DNA of 6,534 nt, from contig CALESE010000042.1 in assembly GCA_937907205.1 (NCBI GenBank), forward strand, positions 1 through 6,534, read 5' to 3'. Made by a program: the position numbers and the translations under genes. The notes beneath the pieces are model-generated. The model was not told the DNA's origin and ran no database searches. It saw only the letters and a program-made list of their open reading frames with translations. This document shows positions 5,096 through 6,534 of the stretch, piece after piece. The DNA comes from an uncultured Romboutsia sp. Its GTDB lineage: Bacteria; Bacillota; Clostridia; Peptostreptococcales; Peptostreptococcaceae. Within the stretch, counting starts at the first letter, position 1, and each line of letters starts with the position of its first letter.

Positions 5096-5930
5096 ATAAA
5101 ATCTCCTTAATACCCTCTTGTGCTTTTATTTGCTTATTTATCAAATCTATCTTTCTATTTAAATTATTTATTTCTTTATTTAAACTACCTATTTCAGTAT
5201 CTATTCCACGCTTTTCCATAGCCCTTACAGCCACGCCTTCATGTTTCATAGGTAATTTATCTATTCCTCTATCAGAATAGCTCCTATGGTCTATTTTTGC
5301 CTTTATATTAGATTTTTCTAATGCATTATTTGCATAGTAGCTCCATTGCTCTCTCCAATATTCTAATGTCTCTTTTTTATTCCAATTCGTAGTTTCTATT
5401 TTCCTAGATTTTGCATTACCATTTTTATCATATATTTTGTTTCCATCTTTATCTAATATATATTCCTTTTTTGCCTTTGCTCCCCAATCTCCATTTTCAT
5501 TAAATGGTCTCATAGTTAACATAATATGTGCATGAGGATTTCCATCTTTTTTATCATGAATTACAAAATCTGCAACCATACCTTTATTTACAAATGTATC
5601 TTGAACATATTTTCTTAATAAATCTATTTGTTTTTCTAAGTTTAATTCAATAGGTAATGCTAAATCTATTTCTCTTGCAAGTTGACTATTTTTACTCTTT
5701 TCTATTTTCTCAACTTCATTCCATAGTTGTTCTCTATTTGTTGCCCATTTAGGAGCATTAATAGGAGCAAGTATTTCTTTATATACTACTCCTTTTTTTC
5801 TTGTAAAATTATGCTCTAATCCATCTCTTTTATTATGTAATTTTTCTCCACTTCTATATGCACTTGCTCCTACTGACGATTTTCCTTTTGACCTACTTAT
5901 TATTTTTGTATGTAGATGATATATTGCCAA
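4818..5930 (-). CDS. mobA: MobA/MobL-family relaxase (MOBQ)
   Basis: A 370-residue conjugative relaxase that nicks one strand at oriT and stays linked to the 5' end. The N-terminus MAIYHLHTKIISRSKGKSSV is that of the MobA/MobL family. Y25 in ASAYRSG is the probable catalytic Tyr, the same position as in RSF1010 MobA. AREIDLALPIEL (85-96) is motif II. H125, H133 and H135 (IHD and NPHAHI) form the metal-binding motif III. DHRSYSDRGI and PMKHEGVAVRAMEKRG (214-242) are the conserved end of the domain. A coiled coil (about 247-275) and a very charged tail follow; no primase domain is attached, unlike RSF1010. The start is TTG at 5930 with AAAGGAG about 10 bases upstream; MAIYHL at that point supports it. 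The 3' 278 bases also encode the start of the next gene. The oriT lies immediately upstream. Confidence 0.92.
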   Translation of the reverse strand: MAIYHLHTKIISRSKGKSSVGASAYRSGEKLHNKRDGLEHNFTRKKGVVYKEILAPINAPKWATNREQLWNEVEKIEKSKNSQLAREIDLALPIELNLEKQIDLLRKYVQDTFVNKGMVADFVIHDKKDGNPHAHIMLTMRPFNENGDWGAKAKKEYILDKDGNKIYDKNGNAKSRKIETTNWNKKETLEYWREQWSYYANNALEKSNIKAKIDHRSYSDRGIDKLPMKHEGVAVRAMEKRGIDTEIGSLNKEINNLNRKIDLINKQIKAQEGIKEILYGTKDNGVRNQNIRIRTRDDEMEQGHRRYTLRSNNTSKSTVELLKQIAREKRERDKEYQERIERENRKRFEQERQKSNIRTYGRTIEGGMEL

Positions 5931-5953
5931 AATATATTATCTCCTTTCTATAT

Positions 5954-5973
5954 ATTAATACATTTGTATTAAT
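5954..5973. promoter_or_regulatory. Perfect 20-bp palindrome in the mobA leader, probable operator
   Basis: ATTAATACA (5954-5962) and TGTATTAAT (5965-5973) pair exactly around two bases. It lies between the mobA -10 and the ribosome site, where a bound repressor would block mobA expression. The relaxase or the 84-residue accessory protein are natural candidates for binding. Chance is possible in AT-rich DNA, but the position is telling. Confidence 0.45.
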
Positions 5974-5988
5974 TTTGTATTTAAAAAT

Positions 5989-6017
5989 ATTTTATATTTT
6001 TATTTAGCTCTCTGCAA
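5989..6017 (-). promoter_or_regulatory. mobA promoter
   Basis: On the minus strand TTGCAG (6017-6012), a 17-base spacer, and TAAAAT (5994-5989) point at mobA. The -35 lies in the loop of the small hairpin beside oriT, so relaxosome assembly at oriT would probably compete with transcription, as in other MOBQ plasmids. Confidence 0.5.
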
Positions 6018-6060
6018 GAGCGCACACACTATTTATGGTGTATAAGTGCGCCCTTTGGAT
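6007..6060 (+). other. oriT: Origin of transfer (oriT), MOBQ/RSF1010 type
   Basis: The plus strand carries TAAGTGCGCCCT at 6043-6054 apart from its first bases (ATAAGTGCG then CCCTTTGG), matching the RSF1010-family nick region; the expected nick is between G6050 and C6051. Directly upstream are inverted repeats: GCGCAC (6020-6025) with GTGCGC (6046-6051) and ACAC (6026-6029) with GTGT (6038-6041), leaving ATAA unpaired, plus a small GCTCT/AGAGC hairpin at 6007-6021. It lies between divergent mobA and the accessory gene, as in RSF1010. Nicking here would lead with 6051 onward, so the mob genes would enter the recipient last. Confidence 0.85.
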
Positions 6061-6089
6061 TATATTTCGATTAATCAATATACTATATT

Positions 6090-6117
6090 TTAACTTTATA
6101 TTTTGATTTATTATAAT
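6090..6117 (+). promoter_or_regulatory. Promoter of the accessory mobilization gene
   Basis: TTAACT (6090-6095), a 16-base spacer, and a perfect TATAAT (6112-6117) read toward the 84-residue gene. The -10 lies in the left arm of the 38-bp palindrome and transcription would start near 6124, so the palindrome could act as an operator. Confidence 0.45.
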
Positions 6118-6147
6118 ATTGAAAAATATATTTTTCAATATTATAAT
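6110..6147. repeat. Perfect 38-bp palindrome
   Basis: The 19-base arms are exact complements with no central loop, dyad between 6128 and 6129; the core is GAAAAATATATTTTTC. It covers the -10 and start region of the accessory gene. Such a sequence can bind a dimer or tetramer, or extrude as a cruciform on supercoiled DNA. It shares 4 bases with the next palindrome. Confidence 0.8.
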
Positions 6148-6169
6148 GTTATGTAATTACATAACATTA
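6144..6169. repeat. Perfect 26-bp palindrome next to the ribosome site
   Basis: The 13-base arms are exact complements, dyad between 6156 and 6157, core GTTATGTAATTACATAAC. It ends where the AAGGGGGAAA ribosome site begins. In the mRNA it would form a hairpin just 5' of that site; in DNA it is a candidate operator. Confidence 0.75.
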
Positions 6170-6185
6170 AGGGGGAAATTTTATT

Positions 6186-6440
6186 TTGGAACAAAATAAA
6201 AAATTATTAGATATAGAAGAAAAAATTAAACAACTAAAAGCTCAAAAACAAGCTATTATAAATAAGGAAAAAGAAAAAGAGCGTAAAGCTAGAACAAAAA
6301 GATTAATTGAAATAGGAGCTATCATAGATAGTATGGGAATTAATACTATTGATTTAGCAAATGAGTTTAAAAATCATTTTATTAATACTGAAAAATCAAA
6401 GTTATGGTTATATAACTTTATAGAAAAAAATAAGGCTTAA
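6186..6440 (+). CDS. Small relaxosome accessory protein (TraC/TraD- or DUF3847-like)
   Basis: An 84-residue protein. Residues 7-35 are a charged coiled-coil helix (LDIEEKIKQLKAQKQAI). They run into KERKARTKRLIEIGAIIDS (32-50), which resembles the KARTxRLIxxGAI signature of small proteins encoded beside MobA/MobL relaxases (TraC/TraD of Ti-type plasmids and Firmicute DUF3847 proteins). Its place across oriT from mobA, divergently transcribed, is that of RSF1010 mobC, whose product helps open oriT DNA. The role here is inferred from that and from the motif. The start is TTG at 6186, with AAGGGGGAAA about 10 bases upstream; the next in-frame Met is residue 50, which would remove the motif. The stop lies inside a terminator palindrome. 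The upstream palindromes may be its own binding sites. Confidence 0.75.
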   Translation: MEQNKKLLDIEEKIKQLKAQKQAIINKEKEKERKARTKRLIEIGAIIDSMGINTIDLANEFKNHFINTEKSKLWLYNFIEKNKA

Positions 6441-6454
6441 TTTAAGCCTTATTT
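6428..6454 (+). terminator. Terminator of the accessory gene, TAAGGCTTA type, first of a tandem
   Basis: A perfect palindrome with 13-base arms around one base, identical over all 27 bases to 137-163. The gene's last codons (AAG GCT TAA) form part of the left arm. A second terminator follows at once. Confidence 0.7.
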
Positions 6455-6455
6455 C

Positions 6456-6489
6456 AGAGCGTAGACAAAGTCTACGCTCTTTTATTTTT
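6456..6489 (+). terminator. Second, strong terminator of the tandem
   Basis: Arms AGAGCGTAGAC (6456-6466) and GTCTACGCTCT (6470-6480) pair perfectly over 11 bp with a 3-base loop, followed by TTTATTTTT. This is a classic rho-independent terminator, stronger than the one it follows. Confidence 0.8.
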
Positions 6490-6516
6490 GTCAATACTCT
6501 TTATGAGGTGATAAAT

Positions 6517-6534
6517 ATGTTAACTATAAGAAAA
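6517..6534 (+). CDS. Start of a plus-strand reading frame cut by the window edge
   Basis: ATG at 6517 opens MLTIRK and runs off the window. GAGGTG lies 6 bases upstream, a convincing ribosome site. No promoter is clear between it and the tandem terminators. If the molecule is circular and closes exactly here, the frame would continue at position 1 and stop at 34-36, giving the 17-residue peptide MLTIRKPIGCGKVHPII. Otherwise it is the start of an unseen gene. Confidence 0.4.

Noticed and set aside
6036..6110. 23-residue plus-strand frame starting MVYKCALW across oriT
   Set aside because: No ribosome site, and it lies in the oriT hairpin and nick region, where structure explains the sequence better.
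1..6534. CRISPR array, tRNA or rRNA genes
   Set aside because: No regularly spaced repeats of the needed length and no tRNA or rRNA signatures were seen on either strand.

Overview
The window is AT-rich (roughly three quarters A+T) with Clostridium-like codon use (AGA, ATA, TTA, TAA), strong AGGAGG-type ribosome sites, and the core of a small mobilizable plasmid: a MOBQ relaxase with its oriT, and a primase-type replication protein. I therefore read it as a small plasmid, or a large part of one, from a low-GC Firmicute, most likely a Clostridium. Species and circularity cannot be proven from the sequence alone.

Layout. Nearly everything is on the minus strand. 1-125 holds hairpins and the possible tail of a plus-strand peptide. 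158-1120 is a two-gene unit: a 262-residue exported protein with a Gly-rich hydrophobic C-terminus, followed by a 48-residue single-span membrane protein. This has the look of a bacteriocin precursor with an immunity protein, behind a TTGACA promoter and a possible VirR/LytTR-type operator. 1321-2196 is a stand-alone Rpn-family PD-(D/E)XK nuclease. 2504-4262 carries rep (AEP primase, PriCT and helix-turn-helix parts) and, 76 bases downstream, a small GIY-YIG endonuclease. 4263-4540 is the rep leader region, with a well-formed plus-strand promoter and terminator that could make a ~90-nt RNA, possibly antisense to the rep leader. 4541-5930 is the mobilization unit: the relaxase, and a coiled-coil membrane protein whose start lies inside the relaxase gene in another frame. 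5931-6185 holds the mobA promoter, a 20-bp palindrome, oriT and two very large perfect palindromes. 6186-6440 is the divergent relaxosome accessory gene, followed by tandem terminators and the start of another plus-strand reading frame at the window edge.

How it fits together. Rep would copy the plasmid, with copy number perhaps set by the small RNA. The relaxase would nick oriT at TAAGTGCG|CCCT with help from the 84-residue accessory protein and the membrane-anchored coiled-coil protein, and the plasmid would use a transfer apparatus supplied by another element. The exported protein with its membrane partner, the Rpn nuclease and the GIY-YIG nuclease are the cargo or plasmid-fitness genes. 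Several genes end inside near-identical TAAGGCTTA-type terminator palindromes, an unusual shared punctuation that suggests module duplication or exchange.
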